A stretch of DNA of 38,507 nt from Bacteroidales bacterium. Its GTDB lineage: Bacteria; Bacteroidota; Bacteroidia; Bacteroidales; F082. A program made the translations under genes and the position numbers. How positions within the stretch are numbered: the first letter of the stretch is position 1; the number at the start of each line of letters is the position of its first letter. The stretch covers positions 1-38,507 of the forward strand of contig JAFXMK010000032.1 of the NCBI GenBank assembly GCA_017530365.1. Reading direction: 5' to 3'. Below, piece after piece: positions 23,997 to 32,524 of this stretch. A model generated the notes under the pieces. It was not told the DNA's origin. It worked only from the letters and a program-made list of their open reading frames with translations, and ran no database searches.

Positions 23997-24004
23997 CAAA
24001 TATA
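23997..24004 (-). promoter_or_regulatory. TAnnTTTG promoter (minus strand)
   Basis: The reverse complement reads TATATTTG. It would start a leftward transcript around 23990 that covers the 29-residue ORF. Confidence 0.5.
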
Positions 24005-24027
24005 GAAAAAGGATTCGAGTTTTTTAT

Positions 24028-24035
24028 TATCTTTG
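24028..24035 (+). promoter_or_regulatory. TAnnTTTG promoter for the Fic gene
   Basis: TATCTTTG matches the -7 box, 18 bases before the ATG at 24054. It faces away from the minus-strand box at 23997-24004, so the two transcripts diverge. Confidence 0.6.
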
Positions 24036-24053
24036 CAGATTAGTCGATGTGTC

Positions 24054-25232
24054 ATGGCAGAGAAACAAGGATATTTGGATTTCGATGAATATATCCGTCA
24101 GGGAGAGCCCAACAAAAAAGAGAAGGCTGTTATCTGGCAGACGGCCATCGGTTTGCAAGCTGTTGATGGGCTCAAGACTTCCGATTACCTTAAAGAAACT
24201 GCGCGTAGGCATATTGAGGGTGAGATTGGTATCGATGAAGTTCGAAACCTTATCAAGACTTACTATCAGTCGAAGACCAAGCATGATTCCGATGATGCCG
24301 ACAAGCAAGAAGCCGACAAGGTTTCAGCCAACATCACCAAGATACTCTCCTCGGCGACACTCGATTTCAGTGCTAATGGGTTCATTGCCCTTCACCGCCG
24401 TATTTTTGACGGTGTATTCAAACATGCCGGAAAACTTCGTGATTATGACATCACCAAGAAAGAATGGGTGTTGGAAGGTGATACGGTTCACTATTTGAAC
24501 TGGGAAGACTTACGTCGTGCTTTGGACTACGATATCAAACAAGAACGCGAGTTCAGTTACAGAGGTTTATCACAAGACGAACTCATCATCCATATTACCC
24601 GTTTTGTCTCTGGTATCTGGCAGATTCATGCTTTTGGCGAAGGCAACACACGAACGACAGCCATCTTCAGCATTCTTTATTTGCGTGATATCGGCTTTGA
24701 GGTGGACAACAATATGTTTGCCCGTCATTCATGGTATTTCCGCAATGCGTTGGTGCGAGCTAACTACAAAAACGCCATAAAAGGGATCGACTATTCACCT
24801 ATCTATCTGGAACGATTCTTCCGTAATCTCTTGCTTGGTGAGCAGTGGGATCTTCGCAATCGGTATCTTCATATTCATCCGACGGCGGAATGGAGTGTAC
24901 AACCTAACTTAGCTGATAGGGCAAGTACGGGACAAGTACCCGAACAAGCACCCGAACAAGCACCCGAACAAGCACATGATTTACTACATACTGATAATCA
25001 TTTGATTATTGATTTAATAAAGAAATTTGGTTACGAAGAACTGTCTGTTTCCCAGTTGATGGACAAAGTTGGTTTGAAACACAGACCTAACTTCTTAGAG
25101 TATCATCTCAACCCTGCCATCGCTGCAGGTTATGTCCGCATGCTTTATCCTCAGTCGCCCCGTCATCCTCGGCAGAAATATCTGTTGACGGTGAAAGGAT
25201 TGGCGCTTTATGAAAAAACGAACAATAAATAA
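24054..25232 (+). CDS. Fic-domain AMPylase-like protein with winged-helix end
   Basis: The 392-residue product from ATG 24054 (a TTG at 24033 is also open) has an N-terminal helical part with TARRHIEGEIGIDEVRNL, like the antitoxin VbhA-type helix that restrains Fic enzymes. The Fic core carries HAFGEGNTRTTA, matching HxFxxGNxR, so the catalytic His and Arg are present. A hinge with three copies of PEQA (residues about 296-308) joins a C-terminal winged-helix-like domain (LSVSQLMDKVGLKHRPNFLEYHL). Fic enzymes transfer AMP or other groups to Ser/Thr/Tyr on target proteins. The winged helix could bind DNA or fix the target. Confidence 0.82.
   Translation: MAEKQGYLDFDEYIRQGEPNKKEKAVIWQTAIGLQAVDGLKTSDYLKETARRHIEGEIGIDEVRNLIKTYYQSKTKHDSDDADKQEADKVSANITKILSSATLDFSANGFIALHRRIFDGVFKHAGKLRDYDITKKEWVLEGDTVHYLNWEDLRRALDYDIKQEREFSYRGLSQDELIIHITRFVSGIWQIHAFGEGNTRTTAIFSILYLRDIGFEVDNNMFARHSWYFRNALVRANYKNAIKGIDYSPIYLERFFRNLLLGEQWDLRNRYLHIHPTAEWSVQPNLADRASTGQVPEQAPEQAPEQAHDLLHTDNHLIIDLIKKFGYEELSVSQLMDKVGLKHRPNFLEYHLNPAIAAGYVRMLYPQSPRHPRQKYLLTVKGLALYEKTNNK
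24939..24974 (+). repeat. 12-base tandem repeat in the Fic hinge
   Basis: Three perfect copies of CCCGAACAAGCA occupy this span, with a degenerate copy just upstream (about 24928-24938). The unit is a multiple of three, so gain or loss keeps the frame and changes the hinge length by four residues (PEQA). Confidence 0.85.
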
Positions 25233-25259
25233 ATCATCCATAAATAAAAGAACAAAAAA

Positions 25260-25847
25260 ATGAAAAGATTCACATTGTTATTGGCATTCGTTGCCATCGT
25301 CGGATTTGCCTCGGCACAGAACTGCTGCGGTTCGGCAACATGCCCGCATTCAAAACAAGCAAAAGACAAGACCATGAAAACCTTAGTAACCTATTTTTCG
25401 GCTTCGGGCGTGACCAAGGGAGCCGCACAAGAATTGGCTGGCATCATTGGTGCCGACCTCTTTGAGATTGTTCCTGAACAACGTTATACCGATGCCGATC
25501 TCGACTGGCGTGACAAGAAATCGCGTTCCACCATCGAGATGAACGACAAAAGCTCACGTCCCGCCCTCAAAGACGGCGGCAAGGTCGATCTGAGCAAGTA
25601 CGACGTGGTGTATGTGGGCTTCCCCATCTGGTGGTACACTGCCCCGACCATCATCAACACCTTCATTGAGGCCAACGACTTCACTGGCAAGACCATCGTG
25701 CCTTTTGCCACCTCGGGTGGAAGCAGCATCAAGCAAGCCTGCAAGGACCTTGCGGCCGCCTATCCCAAGTACAAGTTCGGCGAAGGCAAGTTGCTCAACA
25801 GGATCGACAAGACCGATATCGAAAAGTGGGCTGGGGCTGTCAAGTAA
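25260..25847 (+). CDS. Flavodoxin-like protein with signal peptide
   Basis: The 195-residue product has a signal peptide (MKRFTLLLAFVAIVGFASAQ) and then a flavodoxin domain starting at MKTLVTYFSASG (residue 39), with the FMN phosphate loop at SASGVTKGA, an aromatic patch at FPIWWYTAP and a C-terminal loop TSGGSSIKQ. Flavodoxins are normally cytoplasmic, so the leader is unusual; a start at the internal Met (25374) would give a standard one. The first part has two Cys pairs (NCC, TCPH). It follows the Fic gene by 27 bases, so it may be read with it. It is likely an FMN-dependent electron carrier or reductase. Confidence 0.75.
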   Translation: MKRFTLLLAFVAIVGFASAQNCCGSATCPHSKQAKDKTMKTLVTYFSASGVTKGAAQELAGIIGADLFEIVPEQRYTDADLDWRDKKSRSTIEMNDKSSRPALKDGGKVDLSKYDVVYVGFPIWWYTAPTIINTFIEANDFTGKTIVPFATSGGSSIKQACKDLAAAYPKYKFGEGKLLNRIDKTDIEKWAGAVK

Positions 25848-25884
25848 ATTTATGATCGCTTAGCTCGGTTTAAGCTGGATTTCA

Positions 25885-25916
25885 AAAAAAGCCTCTCAGT
25901 TTTGGGAGGCTTTTTT
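25885..25916. terminator. Bidirectional intrinsic terminator
   Basis: The stem AAAAAAGCCTC/GAGGCTTTTTT (25885-25895 with 25906-25916) around a 10-base loop has T-runs on both strands. It sits between the convergent flavodoxin and YqaA genes. Confidence 0.88.
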
Positions 25917-25939
25917 AATGGAAATTGTCGATGAAGACG

Positions 25940-26377
25940 TCACAGCGCCCCAATAATGAGATTCCATACTAAAAACCTCAGGAACTTGCCGACGAGGAGC
26001 AGCACCATGGTTCCTAGCGGCTTGGCTTTGTAGAAGCCCAGTGCCAGGGTGATGATGTCGCCGACGATAGGTACCCAGGCGAGAAGGGCGAGCCAGATGC
26101 CGTAGCGATCCACTTTTTCTTTTTGTTGTTCCAGTTTTTCAGGCTTGACTTTGAACCATTTCTCGATCCATTCCCATTTGCCGATGCGTCCAATCCAGTA
26201 GGTGGAGACGCTTCCGAGCCAGTTGCCCAGTGTCCCTACGATGAGGCAGGCAACAGGATTCTTTGTTGCTACCAGCACCGCGATATACAGCGCACTCGAG
26301 CTGATCGGCACGATGGTCGCCGCTAGAAAGGTGCCTATGAACAGGCCCAACAGACCGAGACTTTCCAACCAAGACAT
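25940..26377 (-). CDS. YqaA/DedA-type membrane protein
   Basis: The 145-residue product has three or four hydrophobic segments and the pattern of the VTT/DedA family (GTFLAATIVPISSSALYIAVL, GTLGNWLGSVSTYWIG, ALLAWVPIVGDIITLALGFYK). It is short and resembles YqaA-type proteins. Members are involved in membrane lipid homeostasis (scramblase-like) in bacteria; the role here is inferred. A TATTTTTG box on the minus strand lies 20 bases upstream. Confidence 0.72.
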   Translation of the reverse strand: MSWLESLGLLGLFIGTFLAATIVPISSSALYIAVLVATKNPVACLIVGTLGNWLGSVSTYWIGRIGKWEWIEKWFKVKPEKLEQQKEKVDRYGIWLALLAWVPIVGDIITLALGFYKAKPLGTMVLLLVGKFLRFLVWNLIIGAL

Positions 26378-26396
26378 GAGGTGGGGTTTTAGGGTG

Positions 26397-26454
26397 CAAA
26401 AATAGCGTATTATTTGTCGTTTTCGAAAAATAACGTATTATTGCAAGCAATAAT
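26397..26454. promoter_or_regulatory. Divergent control region with repeats
   Basis: On the minus strand TATTTTTG (26397-26404) is the -7 box of the yqaA-like gene. Two direct 14-base repeats, AATAgCGTATTATT and AATAaCGTATTATT, lie at 26401 and 26429, 28 bases apart with one mismatch. The inverted repeat ATTATTGC/GCAATAAT (26437-26444, 26447-26454) overlaps the second copy, just before the start at 26464. The layout suggests operators for a regulator that controls the helicase gene and perhaps both neighbours. Confidence 0.5.
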
Positions 26455-26463
26455 CGAGAACAA

Positions 26464-29400
26464 ATGATTGTTTTTATTGACACTGAGGTTGGTGTTCAAA
26501 CCAAGAAAGTGGAAGATTATGGCGCTATTAGGGATGATGGTGCCATGTTGCACACACACTCAAAATCCGAATTCGATACCTTTGTGTCAAAATGTGATAC
26601 GGTTTGCGGCCATAACATCATTAATCACGATTTACAGTACATCACGCTGAAAGGGAATCAGACTATTGTGGATACGCTGTTCCTTTCGCCTCTTTTGTTT
26701 CCCAAGCGTCCCTATCACAATTTGGTGAAGGATGATAAACTGCAAGTTGATGAGTTGAATAACCCATTAAACGACGCCATAAAAGCACGCGACTTGTTCA
26801 ATGATGAGGTGGCGGCATGGAGACGACTTTCACCGGATAGACAAGAAATATACTATCAGCTTCTGAACGACACCAATGAGTTTAAGGGATTCTTCAAATA
26901 TATAAATTACAAATCTACAAATCAACAATCTTTATTGGGTAGGTTTTTGAGAACCCAACCCGATTGGACTTCTCTGATCCTAAAAGAATACCAAGGCAAA
27001 ATTTGCAGCCATGCTGATTTTACCGTATTGGCACGACAATACCCCATAGAGACGGCCTATTGTCTGGCAGTGATTGGAGCCGACGATGTTTTTTCCATCA
27101 CCCCCGCTTGGGTAACTAGAAATTTTCCGAAAGTGGCCAATGTGATGAACTGGCTCTGCAACACCTCTTGTGGTAATTGTGATTATTGTCGCCAAAAGCT
27201 GGATGCACATTACGGTCTTAAAGAATTCTTCGGTTACGACGAGTTTCGCGCTTTTGATGGGATTGCCATGCAACAACAGGCGGTGGAATCAGCCATTCGA
27301 GGAGAATCTCTGTTGACGATATTCCCGACAGGAGGCGGCAAATCGCTTACTTTTCAATTGCCTGCGTTGATGGCAGGTCGCAATACCCATGGTCTTACAG
27401 TAGTCATCTCCCCGTTGCAATCGCTGATGAAAGACCAGGTGGACAACTTGGCCGCTCGAGGCATTAGTGATGCGGTGACCATCAATGGCTTGCTGGATCC
27501 CATCGAACGTGCGGTGGCTATTAGTCAAGTGGCTGACGGAACCGCCAATCTGCTTTACATCGCCCCCGAGATGCTTCGTTCCAAGACGATTGAACGTCTG
27601 CTGCTGGGTCGAAATGTAGTTCGTTTCGTAATCGATGAAGCCCATTGTTTCTCGGCATGGGGACACGATTTCCGTACCGACTATCTGTTTATCGGCGACT
27701 TTATCCGTCAGTTGCAAGAGAAGAAGCGTCAAAGCCAACCGATTGCTGTTTCATGCTTCACGGCTACAGCCAAACAGAAAGTCGTTAGTGATATTTGCGA
27801 CTATTTTAGAGCAAAGCTGAAATTGGAGTTAAAGGTGTTCGCCGCCAATGCCGAACGTAAAAATTTGCGTTATTCTGTATTACACGCGGATACGCCTGAC
27901 GAGAAATACAACCTGTTGAGGTCTCTTATCATCGGCCACAATAGTCCTACAATCGTATATGTGTCCCGCACAAGACAGACACAAGAATTGGCAGAACATC
28001 TAGTCAACGATGGTGTCCGAGCACTTCCGTTCAATGGCAGGATGGAAGCCGCTGAAAAAGTAAAAAACCAAAATGCCTTTATGGCTGGTGAGGCACAGGT
28101 CATCGTGGCTACTTCCGCCTTCGGAATGGGGGTGGACAAGAAGGATGTGGGGCTAGTGGTCCATTATGATATCAGTGATTCTCTCGAGAACTATGTACAG
28201 GAGGCCGGACGCGCTGGTCGTGACCCTCAAATGCAAGCTGATTGCTATGTGCTCTATTCCGATAACGATCTTGACAAACATTTCATCCTCCTCAACCAAA
28301 CCAAACTTAGCATTAGTGAGATCCAGCAGGTTTGGAAAGCCATCAAAGACCTTACCGCCAAACGGGACCAGGTGAGCTGTTCGCCATTGGATATTGCCCG
28401 TCAGGCAGGCTGGAGCGAAGAGGTTCACGATGTAGAGACACGTATCCGTGCCGCCATTGCCGCTTTGGAGGAGGCGGGATTCATCCAACGAAGAAGCAAC
28501 TCCCCACATGTATTCGCTACTGGCATTGCTGTAAAAAACATGGACGAAGCCCGTCATCGGCTGATGCAATCTCAGTTGTTTGACGATCATTCTCGCGAAG
28601 AGGCGGCTCGCATCATCAAGTCGCTCATCAGTGCTCGTGCCACAGCAGAAGGTCGAGGGGCCGAGGCAGAAAGTCGTGTCGATTATCTGGCCGACATCCT
28701 CGGCATGAGCAAGGCCACCGTCATTCGAAACATCAACTTGATGCGGCAAGACGGTCTTTTGGCAGATAGCCGCGATATGCAGGCCTGGATTTCAAAGAGC
28801 ACCTCCTTACGCAACCTCGATGCCGTTTTGCGGTTGGAGCAGTTCATGATCCAACGTTTTTCGGAAGAATCGCACCGTTTCAACTACAAGGAATTAAACG
28901 AGGAAGCCCTTAAAGCAGGATTGACCTACTCCAATGTGAAGCGATTGAGGATGCTTCTGCATTTTCTCTCATTGAAAGGATATATACACAAGCAAGAGCA
29001 TGGTTCCACTGAAAGTGTCAGTGTCCGTCTGCAAGCTTCCGCTGAGGTGACAAAAGCCCGTCTCGAACGCCGGATGGGCATCTGTCGGTTTGTGGTGGAA
29101 ACATTAAACGCCCGTCGCGATCCCGAAAAGGAACCTTCGTTGGTCAACTTCTCTTTGGTTGAGTTACTGAAACAGTACCAGTTAGCTAGCCAGCAGTCCA
29201 TGTTTGCCGACAATGAAAAACCAACGATTGCCGACATAGAAGAAGCCCTGTTGTATCTTTCCAAAACGGAATTGATGAAAATTGAGGGCGGTTTTCTTGT
29301 CATCTACAACACCATGCAAATCGGTCGCCTGGTGGACCGTCGCACACGCTACGGGAAGGAGCAGTACCGATTGTTGGATGAGTTTTACAAACAGCGTATC

Positions 29401-31161
29401 CGTCAGATTCATATCGTCGGCGAATACGCCAACCTCATGGTACGCGACTATGATGCGGCGTTGCGTTTTGTGAGTGAATACTTCACGATGGATTTCCGAA
29501 AATTCGTCAACAAATATTTCAAGGAAGAGCGTCGAGTTCAGATTGACCAGAATATCACCCCCGCCAAATACAAGAAACTGTTCGGGTCGCTTTCTGATCG
29601 ACAGCGTGAGATCATCAACGACCAGCAGTCCAAATACATTGTAGTCGCAGCGGGTCCTGGTAGTGGCAAGACTCGGGTGCTGGTTCACAAGTTGGCTTCG
29701 TTGTTGTTATTGGAGGATGTGAAACACGAGCAACTGCTGATGCTCACATTCTCGAGGGCGGCGGCCACAGAATTCAAGAAACGTCTTATTGAATTGGTGG
29801 GTGGAGCAGCGCATTTTGTGGATATCAAGACTTTCCATTCCTACAGCTTCGATTTGATTGGAAAACAGGGTAATCTGGAGGAAGCGGGCGATGTAGTACG
29901 GCATGCGGCAGAGATGATTGAGAGGGGAGAGGTGGAGGTATCAAAAATCGCCAAGAGTGTCTTGGTCATCGATGAAGCCCAAGACATGGGTGCCGATGAT
30001 TTCCGTTTGGTTCAAGCCTTGATGCGTCACAACGAAGAGATGCGTGTTATTGCAGTGGGCGATGATGACCAGAACATTTATGCTTTCCGGGGTTCCGATT
30101 CCAGTTATATGCAGTCGCTTGTTCGGAATGAGGGAGCTAAGCTCTTTGAGATGACGGAGAATTATCGTTCCATGCGCGCCATCGTCGATTGTGCCAATCG
30201 TTTTGTGCAGCGCATTCCGAATCGGATGAAACATAACCTGATCGTGGCCGTCTCTCAAGAACAAGGCCACGTTGAAGCACCTGCCGTTTTTCGATTCACC
30301 CCTCTTGCTTTTCAAGTTGAAGGTACCACGGCAGTCCTCACCCGTACCAACGAAGAAACCCTTCAGGTAGCGTATGAATTGGAGCAGCTTGGGATACACA
30401 CAACGGTTGCCCAGTCTATGGGTGGTTTCCGTTTCTGTAATCTTGCGGAAGTAAGATATTTCCTGAAACAGTTGGCCTCTTCTGATGATGTCTCCATCTC
30501 AAGAGACCAATGGCAAGAAGCAAAAAAACGCACCATTGAAACGTATGCTACCAGTAAATGCTTGGAGGTTATGCGTCATTTCTTCGCGGACTTTGAGGAT
30601 ACGCACAAGGTTTATTATCGTAGTGATTTACAAGAGTTTATCTTTGAGTCTAACCCGGAAGACTTCATTACAGCAGACAAAAAATCGGTTTTTATCAGCA
30701 CCATTCATAAAGCAAAAGGTCGTGAATTTGACAACGTCTATTTGATGTCAGCAGTACCAGATAGTTCAAAGGTCGAAGACGTGCGCTCCTATTATGTGGG
30801 TCTTACACGAGCCAAGCGCAACCTCTATCTTTTACAAAACCAGTGTAGTCAAAGTACATGGGTCTCAGTGTCTTTATCGATGCATGATGTGTGGCTTGAC
30901 TTTTGTAAATCTCGAAAAACCACCATTCTTCAACTTCGCAGTGGCAATCAGCTGACTTATCGGGATGGCTATCTTTTTAATGAGCAAGGTCTCAGTGTAG
31001 CAGCTTTGTCCTCTACAGGTAAGGGAAAATTGAAGGCTTGGCAGGACAAAGGCTATGAGGTTGTGGGTGCGGAGGTGAGTTACACGGTTGCCTGGCGACC
31101 GAATCATGCTGACACCGATTATGCAGTGTGTTTGGCGAATGTCGTTTTGGAAAGACAATAA
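26464..31161 (+). CDS. Exonuclease-RecQ-UvrD-like fusion helicase
   Basis: The 1565-residue product combines several parts. Residues 1-120 look like a DnaQ-type exonuclease (FIDTE with Asp6/Glu8; GHNIINHD at 49-56; NDAIKARD at 103-110). A cysteine cluster CNTSCGNCDYC (about 230-240) resembles the RecQ zinc site, here placed before the helicase. A RecQ-type SF2 helicase follows: PTGGGKS (about 289), VIDEAH (about 388). A helical and winged-helix-like middle leads to a UvrD/Rep-type SF1 helicase: AAGPGSGKT (about 1061), VIDEAQD (about 1167), DDDQNIYAFRG, ISTIHKAKGREFDNVYL and YVGLTRAKRN. It likely unwinds and trims DNA in repair, or attacks foreign DNA. The gene heads an operon. Confidence 0.86.
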   Translation: MIVFIDTEVGVQTKKVEDYGAIRDDGAMLHTHSKSEFDTFVSKCDTVCGHNIINHDLQYITLKGNQTIVDTLFLSPLLFPKRPYHNLVKDDKLQVDELNNPLNDAIKARDLFNDEVAAWRRLSPDRQEIYYQLLNDTNEFKGFFKYINYKSTNQQSLLGRFLRTQPDWTSLILKEYQGKICSHADFTVLARQYPIETAYCLAVIGADDVFSITPAWVTRNFPKVANVMNWLCNTSCGNCDYCRQKLDAHYGLKEFFGYDEFRAFDGIAMQQQAVESAIRGESLLTIFPTGGGKSLTFQLPALMAGRNTHGLTVVISPLQSLMKDQVDNLAARGISDAVTINGLLDPIERAVAISQVADGTANLLYIAPEMLRSKTIERLLLGRNVVRFVIDEAHCFSAWGHDFRTDYLFIGDFIRQLQEKKRQSQPIAVSCFTATAKQKVVSDICDYFRAKLKLELKVFAANAERKNLRYSVLHADTPDEKYNLLRSLIIGHNSPTIVYVSRTRQTQELAEHLVNDGVRALPFNGRMEAAEKVKNQNAFMAGEAQVIVATSAFGMGVDKKDVGLVVHYDISDSLENYVQEAGRAGRDPQMQADCYVLYSDNDLDKHFILLNQTKLSISEIQQVWKAIKDLTAKRDQVSCSPLDIARQAGWSEEVHDVETRIRAAIAALEEAGFIQRRSNSPHVFATGIAVKNMDEARHRLMQSQLFDDHSREEAARIIKSLISARATAEGRGAEAESRVDYLADILGMSKATVIRNINLMRQDGLLADSRDMQAWISKSTSLRNLDAVLRLEQFMIQRFSEESHRFNYKELNEEALKAGLTYSNVKRLRMLLHFLSLKGYIHKQEHGSTESVSVRLQASAEVTKARLERRMGICRFVVETLNARRDPEKEPSLVNFSLVELLKQYQLASQQSMFADNEKPTIADIEEALLYLSKTELMKIEGGFLVIYNTMQIGRLVDRRTRYGKEQYRLLDEFYKQRIRQIHIVGEYANLMVRDYDAALRFVSEYFTMDFRKFVNKYFKEERRVQIDQNITPAKYKKLFGSLSDRQREIINDQQSKYIVVAAGPGSGKTRVLVHKLASLLLLEDVKHEQLLMLTFSRAAATEFKKRLIELVGGAAHFVDIKTFHSYSFDLIGKQGNLEEAGDVVRHAAEMIERGEVEVSKIAKSVLVIDEAQDMGADDFRLVQALMRHNEEMRVIAVGDDDQNIYAFRGSDSSYMQSLVRNEGAKLFEMTENYRSMRAIVDCANRFVQRIPNRMKHNLIVAVSQEQGHVEAPAVFRFTPLAFQVEGTTAVLTRTNEETLQVAYELEQLGIHTTVAQSMGGFRFCNLAEVRYFLKQLASSDDVSISRDQWQEAKKRTIETYATSKCLEVMRHFFADFEDTHKVYYRSDLQEFIFESNPEDFITADKKSVFISTIHKAKGREFDNVYLMSAVPDSSKVEDVRSYYVGLTRAKRNLYLLQNQCSQSTWVSVSLSMHDVWLDFCKSRKTTILQLRSGNQLTYRDGYLFNEQGLSVAALSSTGKGKLKAWQDKGYEVVGAEVSYTVAWRPNHADTDYAVCLANVVLERQ

Positions 31162-31169
31162 AGAACATC

Positions 31170-31973
31170 ATGTCCGAACATTGGGAGATTTACGCCGACT
31201 GGAATCCGTGGCACGGATGCACCAAGATCAGTCCTGGGTGCAAGTACTGCTATGTCTATCGTCAGGATGCGATGTATGGCAGTGAGATTTCCAGCAGTGA
31301 ATGTCGCAAGACAGGTAATTACAATCTCCCCATTAAGCGGAAGCGCGACAAGTCGTGGAAGATTGAGAGCGGGAAGGTCGTTTTTACCTGCTTCACCTCG
31401 GATTTTCTGTTGAAAGACGCCGATGAATGGCGTCCCGACTGTTGGCAGATGATGCGTCGCCGAAGCGATTTGTGGTTCTTTTTCTTCACCAAGCGCATCG
31501 ACCGTTTTATGGAGTGTGTGCCCGACGACTGGGGTGACGGCTATGACAATGTCATCGTGGGCTGTACCGTTGAGAACCAAGAGATGGCTGATTACCGTTT
31601 GCCCATCTTCCTGTCGTTGCCTATCAAGCGCAAGAGCATTATTGCCTCGCCCTTGCTCACGGCCATGGACCTCACGCCCTATCTGAACGAAACCATCGAC
31701 GAAGTGTCGGTGGGCGGCGAGTCAGGCGTGGATGCCCGTCCTTGCGATTACGATTGGGTCCTTGCTCTTAGGGAGCAATGTATCGCCAAGGACGTTGCTT
31801 TCCGTTTCCACCAGACCGGAGCCCATTTCATCAAGGACGGCAAGATGTACCGTGTGCCCCGTTGCTACCAGCTCAGCCAGGCCCACAAAGCCAACATCGA
31901 TTACAAAATCGGCAAGTACCTCGTTCCCGAAACGGTGAAGTTCCAGTGGAAGGAGGAGGATTATCATGATTAA
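31170..31973 (+). CDS. DUF5131 (phage Gp37/Gp68-like) radical-SAM-type protein
   Basis: The ATG at 31170, 8 bases after the helicase stop, gives 267 residues; an upstream ATG at 31128 overlaps that gene. The N-terminus has a Cys triad CTKISPGCKYC, spaced C-x6-C-x2-C, in the position where radical SAM proteins hold an iron-sulphur cluster, preceded by WNPWHGC. The body (VFTCFTSDFLL, FFTKRIDRF, VGCTVENQEMADYR, SVGGESG) matches the DUF5131 family, often named after phage proteins Gp37/Gp68. The spacing is not the standard CX3CX2C, so the chemistry is uncertain. Its place after a helicase suggests a role in nucleic-acid metabolism. Confidence 0.75.
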   Translation: MSEHWEIYADWNPWHGCTKISPGCKYCYVYRQDAMYGSEISSSECRKTGNYNLPIKRKRDKSWKIESGKVVFTCFTSDFLLKDADEWRPDCWQMMRRRSDLWFFFFTKRIDRFMECVPDDWGDGYDNVIVGCTVENQEMADYRLPIFLSLPIKRKSIIASPLLTAMDLTPYLNETIDEVSVGGESGVDARPCDYDWVLALREQCIAKDVAFRFHQTGAHFIKDGKMYRVPRCYQLSQAHKANIDYKIGKYLVPETVKFQWKEEDYHD

Positions 31974-31982
31974 AACAAAGGA

Positions 31983-32474
31983 ATGAATATGCGTAAACTT
32001 AGAGAAATAGCTGGTTATGTCCTTGGGGGATTGATGTTTGTGTTGCTGATCCCGACGGTGATGTGGTTGGTTTCGGGCCGTCCCGGATTTTTGGCGGCTC
32101 CGATCTGGAGGATGGTGGTTGCCCTTATTTTGTCGTTGGTTGGACTGTCGCTGAGCGTCTGGTCCATCGTCTATATGCGTCGCAAAGGCGATGGTAATCC
32201 CATGGACGCCTTTGGCCACGAGGTCGCTCCCCGCACGAAGCACCTGATGACCGAAGGTCCCTACCGTCTGAGTCGCAACCCCATGCTCTCTGGAAGTTTC
32301 ATCTACTATGCCGGAGTATGTATCTGGCTTTGGACCTGGCAGGCACTGTTAGTCTTCGTGGCGTTCATTGCCATCATGATGCTGCAAGTCTTTTCTGAAG
32401 AGAAGCGCCTCCGCAAGGATTTCGGCGAGGAATATGAAGCTTATTGCCGGCGGACGGGGAGGTTTTGGCCTTAA
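31983..32474 (+). CDS. ICMT/PEMT-like membrane methyltransferase
   Basis: The 163-residue product has four or five hydrophobic segments and the family signature GPYRLSRNPMLSGSF (about 97-111), with FGEEYEAYCRRTGRFWP at the end. Members of this isoprenylcysteine carboxyl methyltransferase/phospholipid methyltransferase group use S-adenosylmethionine at the membrane; the substrate in bacteria is usually unknown. The start follows the DUF5131 stop by about 9 bases, so it is probably in the same operon. A second ATG at 31989 is also possible. Confidence 0.8.
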   Translation: MNMRKLREIAGYVLGGLMFVLLIPTVMWLVSGRPGFLAAPIWRMVVALILSLVGLSLSVWSIVYMRRKGDGNPMDAFGHEVAPRTKHLMTEGPYRLSRNPMLSGSFIYYAGVCIWLWTWQALLVFVAFIAIMMLQVFSEEKRLRKDFGEEYEAYCRRTGRFWP

Positions 32475-32524
32475 CGCAGACGGAGTCTGAACGCAATTAA
32501 AGACGATAATTGAATACGGCAATT

